Positions 1-6,548 of a stretch of 13,053 nt of DNA are shown here, piece after piece; positions within the stretch are counted from its first letter, which is position 1; every line of letters begins with the position of its first letter. The stretch spans positions 4,325-17,377 of the forward strand of contig DIZU01000024.1 in the NCBI GenBank assembly GCA_002429455.1, in the 5' to 3' direction. The notes beneath the pieces are model-generated. The model saw nothing but the letters and a program-made list of their open reading frames with translations. It had not been told where the DNA came from and searched no databases. The stretch is from Methylotenera sp. UBA6020. GTDB taxonomy: Bacteria; Pseudomonadota; Gammaproteobacteria; Burkholderiales; Methylophilaceae. The translations under genes were made by a program, and so were the position numbers.

Positions 1-2240
1 TGCTTGCGGGTGCCGCCGACCAACAGACGGAACATGAACAGCGCCAGAAACATTGCACCTGCCGCGAACACAATATCGCCCGGCACACGCATCCACACTA
101 ATGTTTCCATCAGGTGCGAATGCACTATTTCTGGTGAGCGTGCGAACCAGATACCTTGGGTGATGCTGGCCCATGCCTGGTAAATGCCTGATGGTACGAG
201 CGAGATGAAGACCATCATCGCCAGCCCGATATTAAGTAGCCAGAATGTCGGGCTTAATAGTTTTTCAGACCAGACTGCACGTTCAGATAATCCACGCAGG
301 CAGAACAGCATCAGGCCGATGCCAAGCATGCCGTACACACCGAACAGCGCGGCATGACCGTGTGCTGCCGTCATGTTAAGACCTTGCATGTAATATAAGG
401 CAATCGGCGTGTTGATTGAGAAGCCGAGTAATCCTGCGCCTACTATGTTCCAGAAGCCTACCGCGATGAAGAACAGAATTGGCCATTTGTAGGCTTGCAC
501 CCACGGCACAGCTTTTGAGCGCTGATAGTTACGATAAGCTTCAAAACCTATCATCGCCAACGGCACGACTTCCAGCGCTGAGAACATGGCTCCGATGGCA
601 ATCACGTAGGTCGGTGTGCCGGTAAAGTACAGATGATGCAGCGTACCTAAAATACCACCGAACAGGAACACAATGGTTTCCAGCACGATTGCACTGTTGG
701 CGGTGGTAGCACGGATCAAGCCAAGGCGGGTAAACAACAGCGCAATCACCGCTGTGGCAAACACTTCAAAGAAGCCTTCTACCCATAAATGCACCAACCA
801 CCAGCGCCAGTATTCAATCATGGAGTAGTGGGTATGCTGACCCCAAGTTAATGACGTCGCATAAAATGCGCCAATACAGGTCGCGGCCAGAAAAACCATG
901 GCGATCAAGCCGCGGCTCTCTGATGGTTTTTTCAAAGCAGGTAATAAACCGCGTCCCAATAACGTGACCCAGAATAGCAAGCCGATAAACAGCAGAATTT
1001 GCCAGATGCGGCCCATGCTGGTGAATTCCAAACCTTGATTGCCTATCCAGAAGCTGAAACTATTGCCCATGTGTTGCAATGTACCGAGCCAACCGAACGC
1101 AGTGGAACCCACCACGATGAACAGTAAGGCATAGAACAGCACGTCGACACCCAATTTCTGGAATTTTGGTTCATGACCAGATATCGCTGGCGCGATGTAT
1201 AGGCCGGTAGCCAGCCATGCCGTGGCAATCCACAATACCGCAAACTGGGTATGGATGGTACGGCTTACTGTAAAGGGCAGGATGTCTGCCAGCGGGAAAC
1301 CGAAGAAACTATGGCCTTCAACCGCATAATGCGCGGTAATCACACCCATGCCGATTTGCGCCAGAATCAAACCCACCACCACAAAGAAGTATTTTTTGGT
1401 GGCTTTCATTGAAGGCGTTGGCTTCAGGTCGAACAATGGATCATTTTTTGGCGGCGTAGGGTCACCTTCTTCTTTGCTGGTGGAATGATAAAAAATCATA
1501 CCGGCAATTGCCGCGATCATCAGAATAACACTGGCAATCGACCAGATGCCGGTGCCAGCGGTTGGGGTATTGCCGACCAACTCATCGTGCGGCCAGTTAC
1601 TGGTGTACGACACATCAGTTTGGCCAGGACGATTGGTTGCCGCCGCCCAGGCTGACCAGAAGAAGAAAGCTGGCAGCGCATGCAAGTCTGCCGGGTCTTT
1701 CAAGGAACCAGCGTTCATCGCGTATTGTTCACGTAGCTTGTCGAGTGACGCATCATCACCAAACAGGCTGATGTAATGCTGTGCAACCTGCTGAGCTACT
1801 TGGGCACGGTCAGCTGACAAGGTGATTACACCGGTTTTGCTGTCATAGGTGTTGCCACGCATTTCTGCCTTCAAACGGGCACTCAAACTGCCTTGTTGAC
1901 CAACGCTTAGCTGGTCATAAGACGTGCCAAATTCACGCTGTGCCCACAACTCGCGCAAAGCTAGCGCTTCGCGATGCAGCCAGTCTGCTGACCAGTCCGG
2001 TGCAATATAACTACCGTGCCCCCAAACCGTTCCCAGCTGTTGCCCGCCAGCTGAAAGCCAAGCTTCCTGGCCGAGTTGGACTTGCGCTTCGGTAAACAGC
2101 ACCTCGCCATTTTGGCTAACCACTTGTTTGGGAATAGGTGGTGCGGTGACATAAATTTCCGTGCCTACCCAACCTAATACGGAAAAGGACAAGACACAGA
2201 TAATCGCTAGCCAGGTCCAGAGTTTGCGTGTCGCATGCAT
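1..2240 (-). CDS. norZ: Quinol-dependent nitric oxide reductase, qNOR (3' end outside window)
   Basis: Inner-membrane haem-copper-oxidase-superfamily enzyme that reduces two NO to N2O with electrons from quinol. The frame is open from ATG 2240 to the window edge (746 codons); qNORs are about 750-770 aa, so only the last few residues should be missing. The N-terminus has a membrane segment (about residues 7-27) and then the qNOR-specific extension fused in place of NorC (LGQEAWLSAGGQQ, VWGHGSYIAPDW, about residues 58-90). The catalytic NorB-like part carries the expected metal ligands: H484 and E488 (HLWVEG), H535-H536 (TLHHLYFTG) for FeB, and H627/H629 (TAAHGHAALFG) for haems b3 and b. AAGGAG lies 9 nt before the ATG. 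Its promoter is overlaid by NsrR-like boxes and the repressor gene lies just upstream, so it is probably an NO-induced detoxification enzyme; a role in respiration is also possible. Also called norB in many genomes. Confidence 0.97.
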   Translation of the reverse strand, partial: MHATRKLWTWLAIICVLSFSVLGWVGTEIYVTAPPIPKQVVSQNGEVLFTEAQVQLGQEAWLSAGGQQLGTVWGHGSYIAPDWSADWLHREALALRELWAQREFGTSYDQLSVGQQGSLSARLKAEMRGNTYDSKTGVITLSADRAQVAQQVAQHYISLFGDDASLDKLREQYAMNAGSLKDPADLHALPAFFFWSAWAAATNRPGQTDVSYTSNWPHDELVGNTPTAGTGIWSIASVILMIAAIAGMIFYHSTSKEEGDPTPPKNDPLFDLKPTPSMKATKKYFFVVVGLILAQIGMGVITAHYAVEGHSFFGFPLADILPFTVSRTIHTQFAVLWIATAWLATGLYIAPAISGHEPKFQKLGVDVLFYALLFIVVGSTAFGWLGTLQHMGNSFSFWIGNQGLEFTSMGRIWQILLFIGLLFWVTLLGRGLLPALKKPSESRGLIAMVFLAATCIGAFYATSLTWGQHTHYSMIEYWRWWLVHLWVEGFFEVFATAVIALLFTRLGLIRATTANSAIVLETIVFLFGGILGTLHHLYFTGTPTYVIAIGAMFSALEVVPLAMIGFEAYRNYQRSKAVPWVQAYKWPILFFIAVGFWNIVGAGLLGFSINTPIALYYMQGLNMTAAHGHAALFGVYGMLGIGLMLFCLRGLSERAVWSEKLLSPTFWLLNIGLAMMVFISLVPSGIYQAWASITQGIWFARSPEIVHSHLMETLVWMRVPGDIVFAAGAMFLALFMFRLLVGGTRK

Positions 2241-2277
2241 GATGAATCACTCCTTATTGTTAATTAGTAGAATGTAC

Positions 2278-2291
2278 AGAGCTTAAGCTCT
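2278..2291. repeat. 14-bp perfect palindrome in the norZ leader
   Basis: AGAGCTTAAGCTCT is fully self-complementary. From the inferred norZ start point (about 2294, minus strand) it occupies roughly the first 3-16 nt of the transcript, about 38 nt before the start codon. It could be a second operator or a short 5' stem. Its sequence does not match the NsrR half-site or an FNR-type site. Confidence 0.5.
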
Positions 2292-2293
2292 TA

Positions 2294-2316
2294 AAGATGC
2301 ATATTACATACACCTA
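2294..2316 (-). promoter_or_regulatory. NsrR-like operator 2 (norZ -10 region)
   Basis: The left half is AAGATGCA (2294-2301). The right half reads TAGGTGTA on the minus strand and matches the AAGATGYA pattern at most positions. The site covers the predicted norZ -10 (ATATTA on plus, 2301-2306), where a bound repressor would block RNA polymerase. It is less symmetrical than the neighbouring box. Confidence 0.6.
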
Positions 2317-2329
2317 ATAAAAGATGCAA
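2301..2329 (-). promoter_or_regulatory. Predicted sigma-70 promoter of norZ
   Basis: On the minus strand: TTGCAT (-35, 2324-2329), a 17-bp spacer, TAATAT (-10, 2301-2306). The inferred start is near 2294, giving a leader of about 54 nt. Both hexamers are covered by NsrR-like palindromes, consistent with direct repression relieved by NO. Confidence 0.65.
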
Positions 2330-2343
2330 ATAAAATATATCTT
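2321..2343 (-). promoter_or_regulatory. NsrR-like operator 1 (norZ -35 region)
   Basis: A 23-bp imperfect palindrome with half-sites AAGATGCA (plus, 2321-2328) and AAGATATA (minus, 2336-2343), separated by 7 bp. This is the size and half-site spacing of the NsrR consensus, and nsrR lies about 240 bp away. It covers the predicted norZ -35 element. Confidence 0.75.
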
Positions 2344-2579
2344 TAATAGCGTAATATTTTTGTATCGCCATGCGGCTGAATAAACAGACGCTTATGCAGC
2401 AACTACAGCTAAGACTAAGCGCCGGGTGAGATCGTGGTTAACGCAGGAGGTGGCGTTACTGATGCAATTACGGATTGAGCTGCATTCCCATAGCGGGATG
2501 CAGCCACCATTGACGCTGACGAGACAAATCTGAACAGGAACGCTTAGCTACTATCAGTCTAGGCTAATGTAGACTAACG
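2344..2579. other. Gene-free stretch between norZ promoter and nsrR, with two inverted repeats
   Basis: No convincing coding frame is seen. Two structures stand out. A hairpin at 2479-2504 has arms GCTGCATTCCC and GGGATGCAGC with one bulged T and a 5-nt loop. A larger interrupted inverted repeat at 2541-2586 has CGCTTAGC/GCTAAGCG outside and AGTCTA/TAGACT inside, and overlaps the nsrR stop codon. Neither is followed by a U-run in either direction. Confidence 0.5.
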
Positions 2580-2586
2580 CTAAGCG
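2541..2586 (-). repeat. Interrupted inverted repeat over the 3' end of nsrR
   Basis: Outer 8-bp arms CGCTTAGC (2541-2548) and GCTAAGCG (2579-2586), inner 6-bp arms AGTCTA (2556-2561) and TAGACT (2570-2575). In the nsrR mRNA this would form a two-part stem that includes the stop codon. It could stabilise the 3' end or help stop transcription before norZ, but it lacks a T-tract, so an intrinsic terminator is not supported. Confidence 0.45.
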
Positions 2587-3032
2587 ATGGCTGCATCCGG
2601 CTTTGGATGCAAAAGTATACGTGCCAGCGGTGCTTCTTTACGTAGTAGATCGGCCAACGTGTATTTATCCAGCACCGCAAACAAGGCGGCCTGTGCCTCG
2701 CGCAGAATTCCCATCAGCTTGCAAGAACGCTGTATGCAACATTCGCCTTCTTTCGTCAGACAAGGCAACAAGCCGGCATCGCCCTCTGAGTCGCGTAACA
2801 TTGCCCCGAGATTGACGGTTGCTGGGGCTAGAATAAGTCGTAAGCCGCCCCCTTTGCCACGCACCGTTTCCACGTAGCCACGCAGGGCCAGATGGTGCAC
2901 CACTTTTGTCAAATGATTTTCGGAAATTTGATAGGCCTTCGCAATCTCCGAAATGGTAGCCAACTTGCCATGCTGTAAACCTAAGTACATCATGACCCGC
3001 ATCGAGTAATCTGAGAATGTAGTGAGTTGCAT
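2580..3032 (-). CDS. nsrR: NsrR, NO-sensing Rrf2-family repressor
   Basis: Cytoplasmic DNA-binding repressor whose Fe-S cluster is destroyed by NO, releasing target promoters. The 150-aa product opens with the Rrf2 signature MQLTTFSDYSMRVMMYLG. A winged helix-turn-helix lies at about residues 24-60 (ISEIAKAYQISENHLTKVVH). The cluster-binding loop has C91, C98/C99 and C104 (LLPCLTKEGECCIQRSCKL), the three-cysteine pattern of the family, and Asp8, a cluster ligand in the Streptomyces NsrR structure, is present. Length is typical. The Shine-Dalgarno is weak (GGA about 10 nt upstream). Divergent genes of NO metabolism, norZ downstream and matching operators nearby favour NsrR over IscR or RsrR. 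A weak operator at 3048-3070 suggests autoregulation. Confidence 0.93.
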   Translation of the reverse strand: MQLTTFSDYSMRVMMYLGLQHGKLATISEIAKAYQISENHLTKVVHHLALRGYVETVRGKGGGLRLILAPATVNLGAMLRDSEGDAGLLPCLTKEGECCIQRSCKLMGILREAQAALFAVLDKYTLADLLRKEAPLARILLHPKPDAAIA

Positions 3033-3047
3033 ACGTTAATCCAGTAA

Positions 3048-3070
3048 AAGGTGCATCAATAATATTGCTT
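3048..3070. promoter_or_regulatory. Weak NsrR-like site in the nsrR leader
   Basis: One good half-site AAGGTGCA (3048-3055) is paired at the standard spacing with a poor half (TATTGCTT). It lies 16 bp before the nsrR start and touches the predicted -35 of the plus-strand promoter. It could serve nsrR autoregulation or cooperative binding with the strong box at 3095-3117. Confidence 0.35.
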
Positions 3071-3093
3071 ATATGAAAAGGCTGTGCTATGTT
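3065..3093 (+). promoter_or_regulatory. Predicted sigma-70 promoter of the DUF59-DUF2249-HPP-nnrS run
   Basis: TTGCTT (3065-3070), a 17-bp spacer, TATGTT (3088-3093). The start point would be about 3100, inside the NsrR-like box at 3095-3117, giving a very short leader of 20-30 nt. Confidence 0.5.
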
Positions 3094-3094
3094 T

Positions 3095-3117
3095 AAGGTA
3101 TATTCTACATATATCTT
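3095..3117 (+). promoter_or_regulatory. NsrR-like operator of the divergent plus-strand genes
   Basis: A 23-bp palindrome with half-sites AAGGTATA (plus, 3095-3102) and AAGATATA (minus, 3110-3117), 7-bp centre. It is the same size and near the same sequence as the norZ box at 2321-2343. It ends only 2 bp before the first ATG of the DUF59 gene and would cover the transcription start. Confidence 0.7.
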
Positions 3118-3119
3118 AA

Positions 3120-3317
3120 ATGATGTCCATGAAAACTTTCACCACGTCATTTTCAGCATTGGAACTACCCGTTTACAACGCCTTGTTGCGGGCGATGAAT
3201 CCAGAAGTCGGCGAAAACATTGTGAGTCCAAGGTTAGTGTACGGCATTAAAGTCGAAGGCAATAGTACGAAAGTGACGCTCATCATGACTACATCAGAAG
3301 CACAATGGGAGCAATAA
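3120..3317 (+). CDS. Short DUF59 (MIP18/PaaD-like) protein
   Basis: A 65-aa protein matching the first part of the DUF59 fold used in Fe-S cluster assembly and maturation: the helix (LPVYNALLRAMNPEVGENIVS), the LVYGIKVEGN strand and the VTLIMTT strand. Family members usually run to about 100 aa and continue with a Cys-containing segment (TTPGCP-like). Here the protein stops at MTTSEAQWEQ without that cysteine. Three in-frame ATGs (3120, 3123, 3129) are possible starts and none has a good Shine-Dalgarno. It is the first gene after an NsrR-like operator and is followed 18 nt later by DUF2249. A role in repairing or sensing NO-damaged Fe-S centres is inference only. Confidence 0.75.
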   Translation: MMSMKTFTTSFSALELPVYNALLRAMNPEVGENIVSPRLVYGIKVEGNSTKVTLIMTTSEAQWEQ

Positions 3318-3335
3318 TTCTTGAAAGGAAACAAT

Positions 3336-3593
3336 ATGTCACAACCCCATATCCACATACTGCCAGAGCAGATCTACCCATTCGATGCCCGCGGCATAGC
3401 CAAACGTTTCCGCCATGCCGCAATTTTTGGCGCGTTAGATGCACTGAACAGTGGTGAAACCATGCGCTTCGTTAATGACCACGATCCACTGCCACTGCTA
3501 AACCAGCTTGAACAACGCTATGGCAATGCACTTAGTATTCAGTATGTACGACGTGATTCCGAACAGATTGTGATCGATTTCGTTCGTAGATAA
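3336..3593 (+). CDS. DUF2249 domain protein
   Basis: An 85-aa single-domain DUF2249 protein, a small TusA-like alpha/beta family of unknown function that often occurs near hemerythrins, NO reductases and NnrS. Seen here: an N-terminal strand with DARGIAKRFRHAAIFGALDAL, then the GETMRFVNDHDPLPLLNQLEQRYG block, a typical DUF2249 motif (D-H-D-P-x-P-L), and a C-terminal strand ending IVIDFVRR. ATG 3336 is preferred over the upstream in-frame TTG 3321 because AAAGGA sits at the right distance from it. It is probably co-transcribed with the short DUF59 gene 18 nt upstream under the NsrR-like box. Confidence 0.85.
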   Translation: MSQPHIHILPEQIYPFDARGIAKRFRHAAIFGALDALNSGETMRFVNDHDPLPLLNQLEQRYGNALSIQYVRRDSEQIVIDFVRR

Positions 3594-3673
3594 ACCCCCA
3601 GCATAACCAATGTATAAGCTCCATATTATTTTTACCAGTCTAGATTTAGCGTGAGAAACGAAGTTAATCTTTT

Positions 3674-4396
3674 ATGAAACCAAACAATTCAACGGCAATT
3701 TTCTTTGCCAAAAATCTATATTCTCACGCCCCCATTCGTGAAAGTATCTACTCATCATTTGCATCATTTATTGCCGTCTTGATTCTGTTAGTTGTGGTTC
3801 ACTATGCATCCTTTGGCGGGGCCTTTTCTCTGTTGGTATTAGCCTCAATGGGGGCTTCGGCCTTTTTATTATTTGCCGTACCGCATAGCCCTATGTCTCA
3901 ACCTTGGCCAGTCGTAGGCGGACATTTTTTATCATCCGTGATTGGCGTAGCTTGTGCCCAATGGATAGATAGCCCTGCGCTTGCAACGGCAACCGCCGTA
4001 GCGATATCAATATTCGCCATGCACTGGCTGCAGTGCCTGCATCCACCAAGTGCCGCAACGGCGATGATTGCTGTGCTTGGCGGTCCGGAAATACATGCGA
4101 TAGGCTGGCAATTTTGCTACGAAGTGGTGGTAATCAACGCCGGCACTATGGTGTTGCTGGCGATTATGTTCAACAACTTGATTCCGGGACGTCGCTACCC
4201 GCTACTTCACTCGCACCATCCTCACCACGCCCAGTTCACCGATAGCGATCTCAAACCATATGCTGAGTTAAAAGAAGACGATTTCAAATGGGCACTTGGT
4301 CAAATAGATGGAGTAATCGACGTGAGTACGGAGGATCTAGTCGACCTATATGAATTTGCTGTTGAGCATGCCAAAAATAAAAAAGTAACCAGATGA
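3674..4396 (+). CDS. HPP-family integral membrane protein
   Basis: A 240-aa protein with about four to five hydrophobic segments (near residues 30-48, 52-70, 80-98, 103-120 and 150-170). The family-defining HPP motif is in CLHPPSAATAM (His123-Pro124-Pro125). Some HPP proteins of cyanobacteria and plant plastids transport nitrite; bacterial ones often neighbour nitrogen-oxide genes. After the last membrane segment come a His-rich stretch (HSHHPHH, 179-185) and an acidic soluble tail to residue 240, both possibly metal-related or regulatory. The ATG has only a weak upstream GAAG. NnrS follows after 16 nt, so the two are co-transcribed. The 80-bp gap from DUF2249 could hold a separate promoter, though I see no clear one. 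Nitrite or NO-derived substrate transport is inferred. Confidence 0.88.
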   Translation: MKPNNSTAIFFAKNLYSHAPIRESIYSSFASFIAVLILLVVVHYASFGGAFSLLVLASMGASAFLLFAVPHSPMSQPWPVVGGHFLSSVIGVACAQWIDSPALATATAVAISIFAMHWLQCLHPPSAATAMIAVLGGPEIHAIGWQFCYEVVVINAGTMVLLAIMFNNLIPGRRYPLLHSHHPHHAQFTDSDLKPYAELKEDDFKWALGQIDGVIDVSTEDLVDLYEFAVEHAKNKKVTR

Positions 4397-4412
4397 AAAG
4401 GTTAAACGCATC

Positions 4413-5630
4413 ATGAATTTTATTAAAGCTTGGAATACCTTCTCCTCTGCGCCACACCGCATGTTCTTTTTTGGCGGCATGGTGCAGTCTACATTAACGC
4501 TGGCATGGTGGCTGACCGACTTGGGCGGGCGCTACGGTGGGTTTTACACACCCATCGCATGGACGATCTCACCCATTGACGCCCATGCTTTTCTGATGAT
4601 CTACAGCTTTCTCCCATTTTTCATTTTCGGCTTTCTGATGACCACTTATCCGCGCTGGATGAATGGCGAAGAGGTCGAACGCCGCGCCTACATACCGGCC
4701 TTTCTGCTACTGGCTACAGGGACGCTGCTACTTTATGCGGGGCTGATCGTCAGTGTTGTCATATTAAAGATCGCACTAGTGCTGTTTCTGGCAGGATGGG
4801 CCATAGGACTATATGCGCTGCTACGTGTTTACATGCGCGCCAAACACCCGGACAAACGGCACGCCGCGATCACCTCCGTCGTGCTGGTGATAGGCTGGCT
4901 GATGGTTGCCGCATTTGCCAGTGACGAAACACATCTGGTCGCGATCGCCAAGGTAGGTGGCATCTGGCTGATTCTGCTACCGCTTTTCTTCGCCGTCAGC
5001 CATCGCATGATTCCATTCTTCTCGGCCAACGTGATTCCTGATTATAAAATCGTCCGGCCAGACTGGGTACTTGCACTGATTCCTGGCTTTGCCTTGCTGC
5101 ACGGAATACTGGAATTGACCGGGCAGCAACGCTGGACCTGGCTCGTTGATTTACCCATGGCACTAAGCGCACTCTATTTGACACGCGCCTGGCGACTGCG
5201 AGACAGCCTGGCCGTGCCGCTGCTCGGCATGGTGCACATCGGCTTTGCCTGGCTTGGCATCGCCTTGCTACTATACACAGTGCAAAGCCTGAGCTTATTC
5301 ATGACAGGCCAGCTGATTCTCGCCAAGGCGCCGCTGCATGCGCTGGCAATCGGCTATTTCACTTCTATGCTGCTGGCCATGGTGACCCGCGTTACGCTCG
5401 GCCATTCCGGCAAGACACTGGCAGCCGACCACCTAACCTGGGGCATCTTCCTCGCCTTCCAGTCTGTTACAGTGCTGCGCGTCATTTCAGAACTGCCCGG
5501 ACTATCCTTCACCGTGCGCAGCCATCTATACCTGTGTGCAGGCTTGGGTTGGCTGGTATGCTTTGGCCTCTGGTCATGCAAATTCGCCCCTACCTATTGG
5601 AAACCCAGACCAGACGGACGCCCTGGCTGA
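4413..5630 (+). CDS. nnrS: NnrS family haem/copper membrane protein
   Basis: A 405-aa polytopic inner-membrane protein with about 12 hydrophobic segments. NnrS of Rhodobacter contains haem and copper, and NnrS of Vibrio cholerae relieves nitrosative stress, probably by limiting formation of protein-bound dinitrosyl iron complexes. Conserved blocks seen: SAPHRMFFFGGMVQ near the start, DAHAFLMIYSFLPFFIFGFL with His58, TTYPRWM (77-83), the central AVSHRMIPFFSANV, and LHALAIGYFTSMLLAMVTRVTLGHSG toward the end, with several possible metal-ligand histidines. Length is typical. It starts 16 nt after the HPP gene with AAAAGG upstream. It is the last gene of the NsrR-linked run; no T-rich terminator follows, only a 5-bp hairpin over the stop codon. 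Confidence 0.95.
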   Translation: MNFIKAWNTFSSAPHRMFFFGGMVQSTLTLAWWLTDLGGRYGGFYTPIAWTISPIDAHAFLMIYSFLPFFIFGFLMTTYPRWMNGEEVERRAYIPAFLLLATGTLLLYAGLIVSVVILKIALVLFLAGWAIGLYALLRVYMRAKHPDKRHAAITSVVLVIGWLMVAAFASDETHLVAIAKVGGIWLILLPLFFAVSHRMIPFFSANVIPDYKIVRPDWVLALIPGFALLHGILELTGQQRWTWLVDLPMALSALYLTRAWRLRDSLAVPLLGMVHIGFAWLGIALLLYTVQSLSLFMTGQLILAKAPLHALAIGYFTSMLLAMVTRVTLGHSGKTLAADHLTWGIFLAFQSVTVLRVISELPGLSFTVRSHLYLCAGLGWLVCFGLWSCKFAPTYWKPRPDGRPG

Positions 5631-5860
5631 TGAGCTAGCATCAAAATAGTTCGTTGCCGCCGATGTGCCGTGTAATTTATTTGGTATGGCGAAATCATTT
5701 ATTAAAACTTTTAATGTGCATATGTTTCTAATGCTTAGAGACAGTATCGTGCAAGTGACATCAGCAGGTAATGGGATAAAGTAGCCGATATACGCTAAAG
5801 CTTTACCCAATGCTGCCGATGTAATAGTTACTAAGTGCAAATTTCAAAGCGAGGCGCGAA
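5631..5860. other. Intergenic region between nnrS and the 50-aa gene
   Basis: A hairpin TGATG-AGCTAG-CATCA overlaps the nnrS stop codon. The rest is AT-rich without a recognisable element. A loose inverted repeat (GGGATAAAG and CTTTACCC around 5773-5810) is present but unremarkable. Confidence 0.4.
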
Positions 5861-6013
5861 ATGACTATCTATCAAGTTGTAGACGAGGAAAACAACTTAG
5901 TATGTGAGTACCTATACCGTGATAAAGCACTGCACAGTGCCGAAGATATGACAGTATGGTTTGCAGAGCACTACTATCACGTTGAAGAGCTGACTTTTCA
6001 GGAGGCCGCTTAA
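5861..6013 (+). CDS. Small acidic protein, 50 aa, unknown function
   Basis: ATG 5861 follows GCGAGGCG at a suitable distance and reads 50 codons to TAA 6011-6013. The product begins MTIYQVVDEENNLVCEYLYR and ends VEELTFQEAA. It is acidic and aromatic-rich (five Tyr, one Trp), with one cysteine (C15) and no signal peptide or membrane segment. I do not recognise the family. Natural codon use, a plausible ribosome site and a compact alpha/beta-looking sequence favour a real gene over a chance frame. It stands alone between nnrS (same strand, 230 bp away) and a convergent 40-aa gene. Confidence 0.55.
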   Translation: MTIYQVVDEENNLVCEYLYRDKALHSAEDMTVWFAEHYYHVEELTFQEAA

Positions 6014-6054
6014 GTCTTATATAGGCGTTGCCGCATATAGCCTTAGGCACATAA

Positions 6055-6104
6055 ACTAGGTTGAGCACAATAATTGAAGACATTGCGCCGTATGGTGGTC
6101 ACTT
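6055..6104 (+). repeat. Diverged direct repeat, copy A
   Basis: Starts ACTAGGT and ends GTATGGTGGTC-ACTT. It aligns with 6460-6512 over about 50 bp: both ends are nearly identical (an exact 11-mer GTATGGTGGTC at 6090-6100) and the middle is similar (CAATAATTGAAGACATTG against CAATAACTGCAAAATATT). The two copies bracket the 40-aa lysine-rich gene. Confidence 0.5.
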
Positions 6105-6188
6105 CGGTTTCGGCGTGATGCGCAAAACTTATTACGCATTCTAGAGTGGTGTTTGAAAGCAAAAAAACGAGTGATTAATGCTTGCTCT

Positions 6189-6311
6189 CTACTTGTTCTT
6201 TAGTGGAGTACTTGGCGCCGTGGGGATAATGGATCTCGTTGGCACCACTACCTGCTTGTCTTTCTTGGGTTTTTTTGTTTCCTTATTGCCGCGTATCTGT
6301 CCTTTAGCCAT
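6189..6311 (-). CDS. Small lysine-rich conserved protein, 40 aa
   Basis: A 40-aa basic protein starting MAKGQIRGNKETKKPKKDK, followed by a Val/Pro/Thr-rich tail ending PLKNK. It resembles a group of tiny Lys-rich proteins of unknown function, annotated as hypothetical in many proteobacteria, that start M(A/S)KGQ and carry a KKPKK block. AGGAGAAGTAGC immediately upstream is a near-ideal Shine-Dalgarno and fixes the start at 6311 rather than at the longer open frame's upstream ATG (6386). Strong positive charge suggests nucleic-acid or ribosome contact, but this is not shown. After the stop the minus strand reaches a run of seven T (GTTTTTTTGC) near 6163-6169, a possible weak termination site. 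It is flanked by the diverged direct repeat. Confidence 0.75.
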   Translation of the reverse strand: MAKGQIRGNKETKKPKKDKQVVVPTRSIIPTAPSTPLKNK

Positions 6312-6459
6312 GCTACTTCTCCTAAAATCATCAGCATTAAAATGGTTTGTCACACATGCTGATGCAGTGACACGTGGCTTCTGCAATTAGTTCAACCTAA
6401 CCATCTCAACCACGTAGTTCATCATAGACCGATGTGAGAATATAGGTGGACTATTTTCA

Positions 6460-6512
6460 ACTAGGTAGGGTCGCAATAACTGCAAAATATTACACTGTAT
6501 GGTGGTCTACTT
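6460..6512 (+). repeat. Diverged direct repeat, copy B
   Basis: Second copy of the element at 6055-6104, sharing ACTAGGT at the start and GTATGGTGGTC (6497-6507) at the end, 2 bp longer between them. It lies between the start of the 40-aa gene and the end of the GGDEF/EAL gene. Confidence 0.5.
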
Positions 6513-6548
6513 TTCGTAGCAAGCCAGCATTGGGCATCGTTAAAGTCG

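Noticed and set aside
1546..1776. Plus-strand open frames at 1546-1776
   Set aside because: Antisense to the well-matched norZ coding sequence.
2587..2877. 96-codon plus-strand frame
   Set aside because: Antisense to nsrR, whose Cys ligands and HTH are clear.
3173..3358. 61-codon minus-strand frame
   Set aside because: Antisense to the DUF59 and DUF2249 genes.
5574..5840. 88-codon minus-strand frame across the nnrS end
   Set aside because: Overlaps the nnrS 3' end, has no ribosome site and no recognisable domain.
5865..6083. 72-codon minus-strand frame opposite the 50-aa gene
   Set aside because: No ribosome site; the plus-strand frame has the better start and composition.
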